Positions 6,522-14,153 of a stretch of DNA of 26,303 nt are shown here, piece after piece. A program made the position numbers and the translations under genes. Source of the stretch: Pseudomonadota bacterium (GTDB lineage: Bacteria > Pseudomonadota > Alphaproteobacteria > Caulobacterales > Caulobacteraceae). A model generated the notes under the pieces. The model made no database searches and was not told where the DNA came from. It was given only the letters and a program-made list of their open reading frames with translations. Position 1 is the first letter of the stretch; each line of letters opens with the position of its first letter. The stretch covers positions 1 through 26,303 of the forward strand of contig JAEYTA010000060.1 of NCBI GenBank assembly GCA_023434265.1, written 5' to 3'.

Positions 6522-7067
6522 ATGGTTGCGATCGACGACGCCCTGGACGATGCGCGCGAGGCGGCGACGGAGTTCCTCAACGCCGAGGGGCGGCATCCCG
6601 GGCATGTGGCGCTGGGCGTGGCGCTGACGGTGGGGTTCGCCCTGGCCGCCACCGCCTTCGCCACCCGCACGGTGGCCCCGCAACCGCGGCGGCTCGCCGA
6701 CGATGACGCGCCGATCACCGAACGCCCGCGCGGCTCTCTGAGCCTGATCCTGCCGGCGGTGTTCTCGGCCACCACCCTGTCGGCGGTGCGGGTCTGGAAC
6801 GCGCCGCGCGGGCGGGAGCGCAACCTGGCCATGGGGCTGTGGGCCTCGGCCCAGGCGCTGAACGCGGTGTGGATCGCGCTTCGGCCGGCCAGCCGGGCGC
6901 TGCAGATCGCGGCGGCCATGTCGTCGGCGGGACTCGCGGCCGCCTTCGCCCACGAAGCGCGCAAGCTGGATTCCCGCGCCGGCAAGCTGGCCGCCCCCGC
7001 CGGGCGATCCGTGCACCTGGCCAATATGGTGCAGCGCAAGGCCGAGGGGCGCCCGACCGTCCACTGA
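6522..7067 (+). CDS. Small integral membrane protein, weakly TspO/MBR-like
   Basis: 181 residues with an excellent Shine-Dalgarno (AGGAGGAGAG at 6509-6518) before ATG 6522. Four hydrophobic helices are visible at about 28-47, 72-90, 102-120 and 125-143, then a basic amphipathic C-terminus. The stretch AMGLWASAQALNAVWIAL (residues 103-120) recalls the fourth helix motif of TspO/MBR proteins (W..Q..LN..W), which bind porphyrins, but other TspO motifs such as the Trp-Pro loops are not clear. Lying 44 bases after bfr in the same direction, it may be cotranscribed, which would fit a haem- or iron-related role. I regard the family assignment as tentative. The gene itself is well supported by start signal, codon use and topology. 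Confidence 0.72.
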   Translation: MVAIDDALDDAREAATEFLNAEGRHPGHVALGVALTVGFALAATAFATRTVAPQPRRLADDDAPITERPRGSLSLILPAVFSATTLSAVRVWNAPRGRERNLAMGLWASAQALNAVWIALRPASRALQIAAAMSSAGLAAAFAHEARKLDSRAGKLAAPAGRSVHLANMVQRKAEGRPTVH

Positions 7068-7168
7068 CCGCCCGCCTTGCCTCGGAACCCGGCTTCCTCT
7101 ACGGACTGCGCCCGATTTCGCGCGCGCCGGAGGGCCGGACGACCGCGCCTCCAGACCTCCGAGATTTC

Positions 7169-7735
7169 ATGAAGATCAACGGCAACACCATCAAGCCCGG
7201 CATGGTCCTGCAGCACAACGGCGGGCTGTGGGTCGTCACCAAGGCCAGCCACGTCAAGCCGGGCAAGGGCGGCGCCTTCGCCAACGTCGAGGCCAAGAAC
7301 CTTGAAACCGGCAACAAGCTGAACGAGCGCTTCCGCTCGGAAGACAAGGTCGAGCGCGTCACGCTGGAACAGAAGGACTTCTCGTACCTGTACGAGCAGG
7401 GCGACGCCCTGGTGTTCATGGACGACGCCACCTACGAGCAGATCGAGCTGCAGAAGGACTGGGTCGGCGACGAGCGCATCCCCTATCTGCAGGACGGCAT
7501 GAAGGTGGTCATCGAGATGCACGAAGGCCGCCCGATCGGGCTGGAGCTGCCCGAGCAGGTGACCCTGACCGTGGCCGAGACCGAGCCGACGGTGAAGGGC
7601 CAGACCGCCTCGTCGTCGTACAAGCCGGCCGTCGCCGACAACGGCGTGCGCATCATGATCCCGCCGTACATGTCGGCCGGCGAGCGGATCGTGGTGGACA
7701 CCACCACCGGCGAGTACGTTCGGCGCGCCGACTGA
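7169..7735 (+). CDS. efp: Translation elongation factor P
   Basis: 188 residues, the usual size. Three beta-barrel domains: KOW-like N-terminal domain (about 1-63), OB domain (about 66-127) and C-terminal OB domain ending in the family signature RIMIPPYMSAGERIVVDT (about 161-178). EF-P enters the ribosome E site and relieves stalling at consecutive prolines. The tip of domain I reads HVKPGKGGAF, placing Lys33 where other EF-Ps carry a modified lysine (E. coli Lys34); arginine, as in the EarP type, is absent. Modification genes epmA/epmB are not in the window. The ATG at 7169 gives the canonical start MKINGNTIKPGMVLQ; its Shine-Dalgarno (GAG) is weak. The longer upstream frame belongs to antisense or overlapping sequence and is rejected. 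A strong hairpin follows. Confidence 0.96.
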   Translation: MKINGNTIKPGMVLQHNGGLWVVTKASHVKPGKGGAFANVEAKNLETGNKLNERFRSEDKVERVTLEQKDFSYLYEQGDALVFMDDATYEQIELQKDWVGDERIPYLQDGMKVVIEMHEGRPIGLELPEQVTLTVAETEPTVKGQTASSSYKPAVADNGVRIMIPPYMSAGERIVVDTTTGEYVRRAD

Positions 7736-7748
7736 GGGCTCAGGAATC

Positions 7749-7812
7749 AGGGCTTGGGGCTTGGGGCGATCACGCCTCCCCGAGCCCCAACCCCCAAGCC
7801 CTACGACCTTTT
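7749..7812 (+). terminator. Large hairpin terminator after efp, arms of heptamer repeats
   Basis: AGGGCTTGGGG (from 7749) can pair with CCCCCAAGCCCT (7791-7802), and an inner CTTGGGGCG pairs with CGCCTCCCCGAG. A TTTTT run follows at 7809-7813. The left arm repeats GGCTTGG with a 7-base period. It sits 13 bases after the efp stop and upstream of suhB, so termination of efp is the natural reading. Confidence 0.65.
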
Positions 7813-7875
7813 TGAACTTCTCCGTCTGTCCGGGCGCTTCCGCCTTCTCAAGGACAGCCGGACCAGGAGATTCCC

Positions 7876-8682
7876 ATGGCCCTCGCCTCCGCCCTGCTGC
7901 AAGTGATGATGGACGCGGTCCGCAAGACGGCGCGGCCGATGCTGCGCGACTTCGGCGAGGTGTCGAACCTGCAGATGTCGCGCAAGGGGCCGGGCGACTT
8001 CGTGACCGCCGCCGACCTGAAGGCCGAGCAGACCCTGTTCGAACTGCTGACCAAGGCGCGGCCGGGCTATGGCTTCCTCGGCGAGGAGCGCGGCATGATC
8101 GAGGGCACCGACAAGTCGCACATCTGGATCGTCGACCCGATCGACGGCACCACCAACTTCATGCACGCCATGCCGCACTTCGCCATCACCGTGGCGCTGG
8201 AGCGGCGCGCGCCGGACGGGTCGTCGGAGATCGTCGCCGGGGTGACCTACAACCCGGTGATGAACGAGCTGTTCTGGGCTGAGAAGGGCAAGGGCTGCTA
8301 CCTCAACGACGGCCGCATCCGGGTGGCCGCGCGCAAGGACCTGTCCGAAAGCCTGATCGCCACCGGCCTGCCGTTCATCGGCAAGACGGGGCACGGCCAG
8401 GCGATCAAGGACATCCACGCGGTCGGCCAGCGGGTGGCGGGCATCCGCCGTCTGGGCTCGGCGGCGCTGGACTTCGCCTGGGTCGCGGCGGGGCGGTACG
8501 ACGCCTACTACGAGCGCAACCTGCAGCCGTGGGACGTGGCCGCGGGCCTGCTGTTCGTCACCGAGGCGGGCGGCATCGTGACGACTATCGACGCCGATGG
8601 CGATCCGAAGAGCGGCAAGCAGATCCTGGCGGCCAACCCGGAACTGCACGTCCAGCTGCGCAAGGTGCTGCAGGGGGCCTGA
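7876..8682 (+). CDS. suhB: Inositol monophosphatase family protein (SuhB-like)
   Basis: 268 residues, normal for the IMPase family, which hydrolyses inositol phosphates and related sugar phosphates with Mg2+. In enterobacteria SuhB also binds NusA in rRNA antitermination. Metal-binding residues are visible: Glu70-Glu71 in GFLGEERG, motif A WIVDPIDGTTNF (84-95; Asp87, Asp90) and motif B LQPWDVAAG (216-224; Asp220). The Shine-Dalgarno CAGGAG ends 6 bases before ATG 7876. The gene stands after a strong terminator, so it should have its own promoter in 7803-7875, though I could not define one. It converges with recN across 9 bases. Substrate preference cannot be told from sequence, so SuhB is used in the broad family sense. 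Confidence 0.9.
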   Translation: MALASALLQVMMDAVRKTARPMLRDFGEVSNLQMSRKGPGDFVTAADLKAEQTLFELLTKARPGYGFLGEERGMIEGTDKSHIWIVDPIDGTTNFMHAMPHFAITVALERRAPDGSSEIVAGVTYNPVMNELFWAEKGKGCYLNDGRIRVAARKDLSESLIATGLPFIGKTGHGQAIKDIHAVGQRVAGIRRLGSAALDFAWVAAGRYDAYYERNLQPWDVAAGLLFVTEAGGIVTTIDADGDPKSGKQILAANPELHVQLRKVLQGA

Positions 8683-8687
8683 GCCCC
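8674..8687. terminator. Short GC hairpin between convergent suhB and recN
   Basis: GGGGC-CTGA-GCCCC spans the suhB stop codon. The stem is only 5 bp and no T-run follows, so it is a weak terminator candidate. Confidence 0.25.
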
Positions 8688-8691
8688 TCCC

Positions 8692-10392
8692 CTAGCCGAC
8701 CAGCGCCTTGGCCGCCGCCCTCGCCTCGTCCGTGATGACGGCGCCGGAGAGCATGCGGGCGATCTCCTCCAGCCTTTGAACTTCGTCGAGGGCGTCCACC
8801 GTGGTGGTGGTCAGGCCGGCGGCGTCGGACTTGCGCACCTTCCAGTGGGCGTGGCCGCGGGCGGCGACCTGCGGGCTGTGGGTGACGACCAGCACCTGGG
8901 CGCCGCGGGAGAGCTTCTGCAGGCGAACGCCGACGGCCTCGGCGACGGCGCCGCCGACGCCCTGGTCGACCTCGTCGAAGATCATCACCGGCTGGCGCTG
9001 GTCCTCGCGCCCGGCCAGGGCCGCCTTCATGGCGAGGGCGAAGCGGGCCAGCTCGCCGCCCGAGGCGATGGCGTCCAGCGGGCCGAAGGCGGTGCCGGCG
9101 TTGGTGGCGATCTCGAAACGCACGGTCTCGGCGCCCAGCGGGCCGCGGCGGCCCTCGGCGACCGGCTCGAAGGCGACGCGGAAGCGGGCGCGCTCGAGCT
9201 TGAGCGGGCCGAGCTCGGACATGACGGCGGCGGTCAGGCGGTCGGCGGCGGCCTTGCGGGCGGAGGTCAGCAGGGTGGCGGCGAGGTCCCAGGCCTCGCG
9301 GGCGGCGGCGGCGGCGCGCTCGGCGGCGGTGATGGCCTCGGCCCCGTCCTCGATCAGGCGCAGCTGCTCGCGGAAGCGGACGCGCAGCACCGGCAGCAGC
9401 TCGACCGAGGTGTTCAGCTTGCGGGCGGCGGCGCGCAGGGCGAACAGCCGCTCCTCGGCCTTGTCGAGGCGGCCGGGCTCGAAGTCGAAGGCGTCGGCGG
9501 CGGCGTCGACGGCGGCGACGGCCTCCTGGGCCTCGACGAGGGTGCGGTCGATGGCCTCGGCGGCGGCGGACAGGCGCTGGAGGATCGGATGGTCGGGCTC
9601 GGCCCCCGCCTGCCCGGCGCGCTGGCGGGCGTGCTCGACGGCGCGGAGGGCCGCGGCGAGGTTGCGGGCCAGCTTGTCGCCGCCCAGCTGGGCGCGGGCG
9701 TCGGACAGGTCGGCGATGGCCTTTTCGGCGGCGCCGAGGATGGCCCGCTCGCCGGCCAGTTCGGTCTCCTCGTCGGGCCGGGGGTCGAGGGCGTCGAGGT
9801 CGGCGAGGTTGTCGGCCAGCTCGCCGGCCCGCGCGGCGGCGTCGGCGGCCTCCGCCTTCAGCGCGGCCACGGTCTGCTCGGCCGCCTTGAGGCGTTCGGC
9901 GGCGTGGGCGACGCCGTCCAGTTGAGGTTGCAGCCCCCCGTAGGCGTCGAGCAGGGCGCGGTGGGTCTTCCAGTCCAGCAGGCCGACGGTCTCGTGCTGG
10001 CCGTGCACCTCGACCAGGGCCTGGCCGATCTCGCGCAGGGCGGCGACGCCGGCGGGCTGGTCGTTGACGAAGGCGCGGCTGCGGCCGTCGGCGGTCAGGG
10101 TGCGGCGCAGGATCAGCTCGTCGCCGGGGGCCACCTCGAAGCCCTTGTCCGAGATCAGCTCGATCAGGGCGGCGTCGTCGGGGGCGGCGAAGACGGCGGT
10201 GGCCGAGGCCTGCTTCGCGCCGGCGCGGACCAGGCCGGCGTCGGCCCGGGCGCCGAGCGCCAGGCCGAGGGCGTCGAGGATGATCGACTTGCCGGCCCCG
10301 GTCTCGCCGGTCAGCACGGTGAGGCCGCTCTCGACCTCGAGGTCCAGGGCGTCGACGAGGACGATGTCGCGGATGGACAGGGCCGTCAGCAT
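8692..10392 (-). CDS. recN: DNA repair protein RecN
   Basis: 566 residues, the expected length. RecN is a cytosolic SMC-like ATPase acting early in double-strand break repair. Head halves are seen at both ends: Walker A TGETGAGKS (about 28-36) near the N-terminus, with FVNDQPAGV and EVHGQHE following; then a long Ala/Glu/Arg-rich coiled coil (about 150-360); then the C-terminal head with GGELARFALAMKAAL (ABC signature) and Walker B VMIFDEVDQGVGG, ending THSPQVAARGHAHWKV. ATG 10390-10392 is preceded by GGGAG on the minus strand. It follows bamD and a small ORF on the same strand, the common bamD-recN arrangement of alphaproteobacteria. No LexA box was recognised. It converges with suhB; a short GC hairpin covers the suhB stop. 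Confidence 0.95.
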   Translation of the reverse strand: MLTALSIRDIVLVDALDLEVESGLTVLTGETGAGKSIILDALGLALGARADAGLVRAGAKQASATAVFAAPDDAALIELISDKGFEVAPGDELILRRTLTADGRSRAFVNDQPAGVAALREIGQALVEVHGQHETVGLLDWKTHRALLDAYGGLQPQLDGVAHAAERLKAAEQTVAALKAEAADAAARAGELADNLADLDALDPRPDEETELAGERAILGAAEKAIADLSDARAQLGGDKLARNLAAALRAVEHARQRAGQAGAEPDHPILQRLSAAAEAIDRTLVEAQEAVAAVDAAADAFDFEPGRLDKAEERLFALRAAARKLNTSVELLPVLRVRFREQLRLIEDGAEAITAAERAAAAAREAWDLAATLLTSARKAAADRLTAAVMSELGPLKLERARFRVAFEPVAEGRRGPLGAETVRFEIATNAGTAFGPLDAIASGGELARFALAMKAALAGREDQRQPVMIFDEVDQGVGGAVAEAVGVRLQKLSRGAQVLVVTHSPQVAARGHAHWKVRKSDAAGLTTTTVDALDEVQRLEEIARMLSGAVITDEARAAAKALVG

Positions 10393-10435
10393 GGGCGGCT
10401 CCCGACGGCCGCTGAGAGCGGAACCAATCGCATTG

Positions 10436-10681
10436 TCAAAACGGCCAATACCACCGCTTCCCCGCCAGGCGCCGACTCAGCCGCCGGATTTCACCTGCCT
10501 TGTAGGCGCGGCCGCTATCGAGCACCAACAGCATGTCCTCGTAGAAGCCTTCGTGTCCTCGCATGGCCGTCACCAGCAGGACACGGAGCGGACCGGACCT
10601 GATCTTCCGGGGCTCAGCGCCGACAGTCGAATAGAGAGTCGCGCCGTCGTCCAAGGATATCATTCCAGCCCAAGCTCCCAT
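10436..10681 (-). CDS. Small hypothetical protein between bamD and recN
   Basis: 81 residues, or 75 if the second ATG at 10663 is used. It has no signal peptide or membrane segment. The centre, PLRVLLVTAMRGHEGFYED, looks like a beta strand followed by a helix, and the C-terminus is strongly basic and aromatic (RRLAGKRWYWPF). I do not recognise a family. Codon use differs from the neighbours, with ATA, GGA, TTG, AGG and many third-position A/T bases, suggesting newer or foreign DNA or relaxed constraint. It sits in line within the bamD-recN cluster with 34 bases after bamD and 43 before recN. No strong Shine-Dalgarno is visible. It may be a real accessory gene or a decaying one. Confidence 0.5.
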   Translation of the reverse strand: MGAWAGMISLDDGATLYSTVGAEPRKIRSGPLRVLLVTAMRGHEGFYEDMLLVLDSGRAYKAGEIRRLSRRLAGKRWYWPF

Positions 10682-10715
10682 GGAGCAATGAGTCTAGCGG
10701 AACAGAACGGAAACG

Positions 10716-11564
10716 TCAGCCCGGAAGGATCCGGCGCAGCCAGCTTTCCCGCTGGCCGGTCGGGGCGACGTCGGGGCGCGAGCCCTCCTCGGTGAGCAGG
10801 GCATAGGCCTCGGCGTACCACGGGCTGCCGGGATAGTTGTGGCCGAGCACGGCGCCGTTGCGCACCGCCTCGTCGCGCAGGCCGAGGCCGAGGTAGACCT
10901 CGACCAGGCGGTAGAGGGCCTCGGGCGTGTGCGAGGTGCGCTGGAAGGCCTCGTTGTCGATCACCGTCTTGTAGCGGTTGATCGCGGCCAGCGGCTGGTT
11001 GGCGCGCTGGTAGTAGCGGCCGATCGACATCTCCTTGCCGGCCAGCTGGTCGTTGACCATGTCGATCTTGACCGTGGCGTCGATGGCGTAGGGGGTGCCG
11101 GGGTAGCGGCGGGCCACGTCTCGCAGGCCGTTCAGCGCCGCCTGGGCGTAGCCCTGGTCGCGACCGACGTCGGTGATCTGCTCGAAGTTGCACAGGGCCT
11201 TCATGTAGAAGGCGTAGGGGGCGCTGGGATTGCCGGGGAACAGGGCGATGAAGCGGTCGGCGGCGGCGATCGCCTCGACGTAGTTGTTGTTCTGATAGTA
11301 GGCGTAGATCTGCATCAGGATGGCCCGGCGCGACCACTCCGAATACGGGTGCTGGCGCTCGACCTCCTGGAAGTAGTCGATGGCGTCGGCCCAGCGGCGC
11401 GATTCGAGGCGCTGGTAGCCCGTGTTGTAGAGCGCCTCGACCGGGCGCTCCTCGTAGGCCAGCCGCGGCCGGTTGGCGCCGCGGTTCATGCAGGCGGAGG
11501 TCGTGAGCGCCGAGACGGCGACGGCCGCGAGAATCAGGCCGGTGCGGAACTTCGAAGCGGACAA
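10716..11564 (-). CDS. bamD: Outer membrane assembly lipoprotein BamD
   Basis: 282 residues with the TTG start at 11562-11564. This start gives MSASKFRTGLILAAVAVSAL followed by TTSAC, a lipoprotein signal with lipid-bearing Cys25, and has GAGG 6 bases upstream. BamD is anchored in the inner leaflet of the outer membrane and, with BamA, inserts beta-barrel proteins. The mature part is five TPR-like repeats: LYNTGYQRLESRRWADAIDY, then a repeat with HPYSEWSRRAILMQIYAYY, then FPGNPSAPYAFYMKALC, and two more. These match the BamD/ComL family. A longer frame reaching 11744 lacks a signal peptide and is rejected. The gene leads a minus-strand cluster with the small ORF and recN. The usual neighbour lpxC is not next to it here. 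Confidence 0.92.
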   Translation of the reverse strand: MSASKFRTGLILAAVAVSALTTSACMNRGANRPRLAYEERPVEALYNTGYQRLESRRWADAIDYFQEVERQHPYSEWSRRAILMQIYAYYQNNNYVEAIAAADRFIALFPGNPSAPYAFYMKALCNFEQITDVGRDQGYAQAALNGLRDVARRYPGTPYAIDATVKIDMVNDQLAGKEMSIGRYYQRANQPLAAINRYKTVIDNEAFQRTSHTPEALYRLVEVYLGLGLRDEAVRNGAVLGHNYPGSPWYAEAYALLTEEGSRPDVAPTGQRESWLRRILPG

Positions 11565-11694
11565 GGACGACCTCAACTTGCAGGCCGGCGGGCGTTCACC
11601 CGTCGGCGCCCCCGGAAACGAGACGCGATCTCTACACCAGCGAACAAGCCCGCGCCAATGCGCAAGGAAGCGCGGCAAAAACGCGAGCCGCGCC

Positions 11695-11722
11695 TTGTGG
11701 CCCGGCCGTCCCCTGATATGAA
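11695..11722 (+). promoter_or_regulatory. Candidate sigma70 promoter for prs
   Basis: TTGTGG (11695-11700), 16-base spacer, TATGAA (11717-11722). It lies 57 bases before the prs start in the 215-base region divergent from bamD. The match is moderate. Confidence 0.4.
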
Positions 11723-11779
11723 GCGCGCCAGCGCTCCGCGGCATGTCGCCGGGCGATGACGGCGAAAGGATGACCGGCC

Positions 11780-12715
11780 ATGAAGCTGCTCGCAGGCAAC
11801 TCCAACCGGACCCTGTCCCGGGCCATCGCCGACCACCTCGACATGCCGCTGACCAAGGCCCAGGTGAAGCGGTTCGCGGACAACGAGGTGTTCGCGATGA
11901 TCGAGGAGAACGTCCGCGGCGAGGACGTCTTCGTCATCCAGTCGACCAGCTTCCCCGCCAACGACAACCTGATGGAGCTGCTGATCATCACCGACGCCCT
12001 GGTGCGGGCCTCGGCGCGGCGGATCACGGCGGTGATGCCCTACTACGGCTACGCGCGGCAGGACCGGAAGACGGACGGGCGCACGCCGATCTCGGCCAAG
12101 CTGGTGGCCAATCTGATCACGCGCGCCGGCGCGGACCGGGTGCTGACGATGGATCTGCACGCCGGGCAGATCCAGGGCTTCTTCGACATTCCGACGGACA
12201 ACCTGCTGGCCACGCCGGTGCTGGCCCAGGACATCAAGGAGAACTACCGCAAGGGCGACGACCTGATGATCATCTCGCCCGACGTCGGCGGGGTGGTGCG
12301 GGCGCGCTCGCTGGCCAAGCGGCTGGATGCGGATCTGGCCATCGTCGACAAGCGCCGGCCCAAGGCGGGCGAGAGCGAGGTGATGAACATCATCGGCGAC
12401 GTCGAAGGCCGCCGCTGCATCCTGTTCGACGACATCGTCGATTCGGGCGGGACGCTGGTGAACGCCGCCAAGGCGCTGATCGACAAGGGCGCGGTCGAGG
12501 TCTCGGCCTACATCAGCCACGGCGTGCTGTCGGGGCCGGCGGTGCAGCGCGTCACCGACGGGCCGCTGAAGGAGCTGGTCATCACCGATTCGATCGAACA
12601 GCCCGACGAGGTGCTGAACTGCGGCAAGATCCGCACCGTCTCGGTGGCCCCGCTGATCGGCGAGGCGATCCGCCGGATCGCCAACGAGGAGTCGGTTTCC
12701 AAGCTGTTCGACTAA
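11780..12715 (+). CDS. prs: Ribose-phosphate pyrophosphokinase (PRPP synthetase)
   Basis: 311 residues, the normal class I length. The enzyme transfers pyrophosphate from ATP to ribose 5-phosphate, making PRPP for purines, pyrimidines, NAD, His and Trp. Visible: N-terminal KLLAGNSNRTLSRAIADHL, PYYGYARQDRK (88-97; ATP and flexible-loop region), DLHAGQIQGFF (125-135; catalytic His127), the loop KRRPKAGE (191-198) and the ribose-phosphate-binding ILFDDIVDSGGTL (214-226; Asp217, Asp218, Asp221). The ATG at 11780 follows AAAGGATG. It is divergent from bamD and is followed by a weak hairpin, so it is probably monocistronic. Nothing unusual. Confidence 0.97.
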   Translation: MKLLAGNSNRTLSRAIADHLDMPLTKAQVKRFADNEVFAMIEENVRGEDVFVIQSTSFPANDNLMELLIITDALVRASARRITAVMPYYGYARQDRKTDGRTPISAKLVANLITRAGADRVLTMDLHAGQIQGFFDIPTDNLLATPVLAQDIKENYRKGDDLMIISPDVGGVVRARSLAKRLDADLAIVDKRRPKAGESEVMNIIGDVEGRRCILFDDIVDSGGTLVNAAKALIDKGAVEVSAYISHGVLSGPAVQRVTDGPLKELVITDSIEQPDEVLNCGKIRTVSVAPLIGEAIRRIANEESVSKLFD

Positions 12716-12739
12716 GCTTTTCCGGAACGGCTTCGGCTT

Positions 12740-12770
12740 CGCCCCATTACCGCCCGGAACCGGGGCGTTG
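12740..12770 (+). terminator. Weak hairpin after prs
   Basis: CGCCCC (12740-12745) can pair with GGGGCG (12762-12767), followed by TTG only. It lies 25 bases after the prs stop and is a possible terminator without a proper T-run. Confidence 0.3.
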
Positions 12771-12797
12771 ATGACGCCGGCTTTCAGAGGAGTTCCG

Positions 12798-14027
12798 ATG
12801 CGACCGGCTTTCCTGCGCGCCAGCTTCAGTCTCGCCGCCCTCGCGGCCGCCGCCGCCCTGGCGAGTTGCGCCTCCCCGACCGCCCAGGCCGAGGCCGAGG
12901 CGCGGGCGGAGGCCGAACGCGTCGCCGCCGAGATCGCCCTGCGCGGGCCGCCCGTCGCCCTGAACCAGTCCGTCGCCGATTCCGCCGCCGTCTACATCGC
13001 CTTCGCCCGCGACATGCAGACCATCGAGGGCGGATTCGAGAGCCCGCAGGCCATCCAGGCGGCGCTGGCCCGGGCCTCGGGCTACGACCCGGAGCAGCTG
13101 TCGCGCGGCCTGATCGCCTACGCCTCGATCCTGGCGCTGCAGTCGCCCGAGTTTGTCCAGGGCGTGCGGGAGTTCGCCACCCCGGAGACGACGCGGCAGC
13201 GGCTGGTCGGCGAGATCGTGGCCGATCCGAAGCGCGCCTCGCGCCTGCCCGGGGCGGACGCGGCCGCGGGGCTGATCATCGCCAGCCTGCAGCGGGACGT
13301 GGAGGCGCTGAGCCGCGCCGCCAACTCGATCGAGAACGACGCCTACGCCATCCAGAATCCGTGGGACCCGCGGCGGCCGTGGGGCACGGCCCAGATCGCC
13401 GACCGCGAGGGGCGTCTGACCGCCGCGCACAGCCGGTCGTCGCAGGCGATGCTGCCCCCGGCGGGCGAGGCCGCCCGGTTGTTCGCCGCCGCCCATGACG
13501 GAACCGGCCTGTCGGTGCGGTCCGGCCTGCGCGAGCCGCCCTATCCGCCGGCGGTGGAGAACGCCCTCGCCCTCGCCGCCCTGGCGGCGCTGGGCGCGGC
13601 CGGCGAGAACGCCCGCGCCAACACCGACGCCCTGCAGTTCGACTGGACCAGCCGCACCTGCATGACGATGGCCAAGCTGAACCTGCTGCAGTGCCTGGCC
13701 GCCTCGCGCCCCAACTACGAGGACATGTTCTGCCTGGGTCGGCACGTGGTGCGGGACCTGTCGACCTGCACCCGGGGCGCCGCCCTGCCCGCCGCGATCG
13801 TCACCGTCTCGGGGCTGACGACGACCGAGGTGGTCGACGACGAGCCGCCCGCTCCCAGAATTGTGATCGCTCCCGATCCGGCCTTCGCGCCGCCCGCGCC
13901 GCGGGTCACGCCCGCCCCGACACTGACCCCCGCGCCGGCCCTGACCCCCGCCCCGACGCCGCGAGAGCCGCCTCCGCCGACGCCGGCCCGGTCGCTGACG
14001 GAGCGACTGAACACCGGCGGGGATTGA
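12798..14027 (+). CDS. Four-cysteine lipoprotein of unknown function, paralogue 1
   Basis: 409 residues. MRPAFLRASFSLAALAAAAA leads to LASC, a classic lipobox with Cys24, so the protein is a periplasm-facing lipoprotein. A short Ala/Glu helix (about 28-48) precedes a mostly helical core of about 290 residues. The core contains SILALQSPEFVQGVREFA and a cysteine block, CMTMAKLNLLQC then EDMFCLGRHVVRDLSTC (residues about 290-325). The tail (from about 345) is Pro/Thr-rich with TPAP repeats, probably disordered. ATG 12798 follows AGAGGAG; the upstream ATG at 12768 would spoil the signal peptide. The next gene is a clear paralogue over the whole core. I do not recognise a characterised family; homologues are probably confined to relatives. 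Confidence 0.82.
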   Translation: MRPAFLRASFSLAALAAAAALASCASPTAQAEAEARAEAERVAAEIALRGPPVALNQSVADSAAVYIAFARDMQTIEGGFESPQAIQAALARASGYDPEQLSRGLIAYASILALQSPEFVQGVREFATPETTRQRLVGEIVADPKRASRLPGADAAAGLIIASLQRDVEALSRAANSIENDAYAIQNPWDPRRPWGTAQIADREGRLTAAHSRSSQAMLPPAGEAARLFAAAHDGTGLSVRSGLREPPYPPAVENALALAALAALGAAGENARANTDALQFDWTSRTCMTMAKLNLLQCLAASRPNYEDMFCLGRHVVRDLSTCTRGAALPAAIVTVSGLTTTEVVDDEPPAPRIVIAPDPAFAPPAPRVTPAPTLTPAPALTPAPTPREPPPPTPARSLTERLNTGGD

Positions 14028-14153
14028 CCGGCGCCTCCTTCCGGGGTCGTTCGCCTGTCAGGATTAACCCTCGGCCAACCCTTTCTCCCACGGTATAAGG
14101 GGGATCGGTCGTTGCACCGCGTCCGCGGGCGTCGGGGTTGCTTGGGGGTCAGT

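Noticed and set aside
8776..10602. 608-residue plus-strand frame opposite recN
   Set aside because: Low-complexity Gly/Val/Ala/Leu sequence caused by codon bias of recN on the other strand; no start signal.
12866..13498. Arg-rich frames overlapping the two lipoproteins
   Set aside because: Shadow frames produced by GC-rich codons; they carry no recognisable domain and no start signals.
14064..14079. CtrA-binding site before lipoprotein paralogue 2
   Set aside because: TTAAC is followed after seven bases by CAAC, but the full TTAA-N7-TTAA pattern has two mismatches; too weak to claim.
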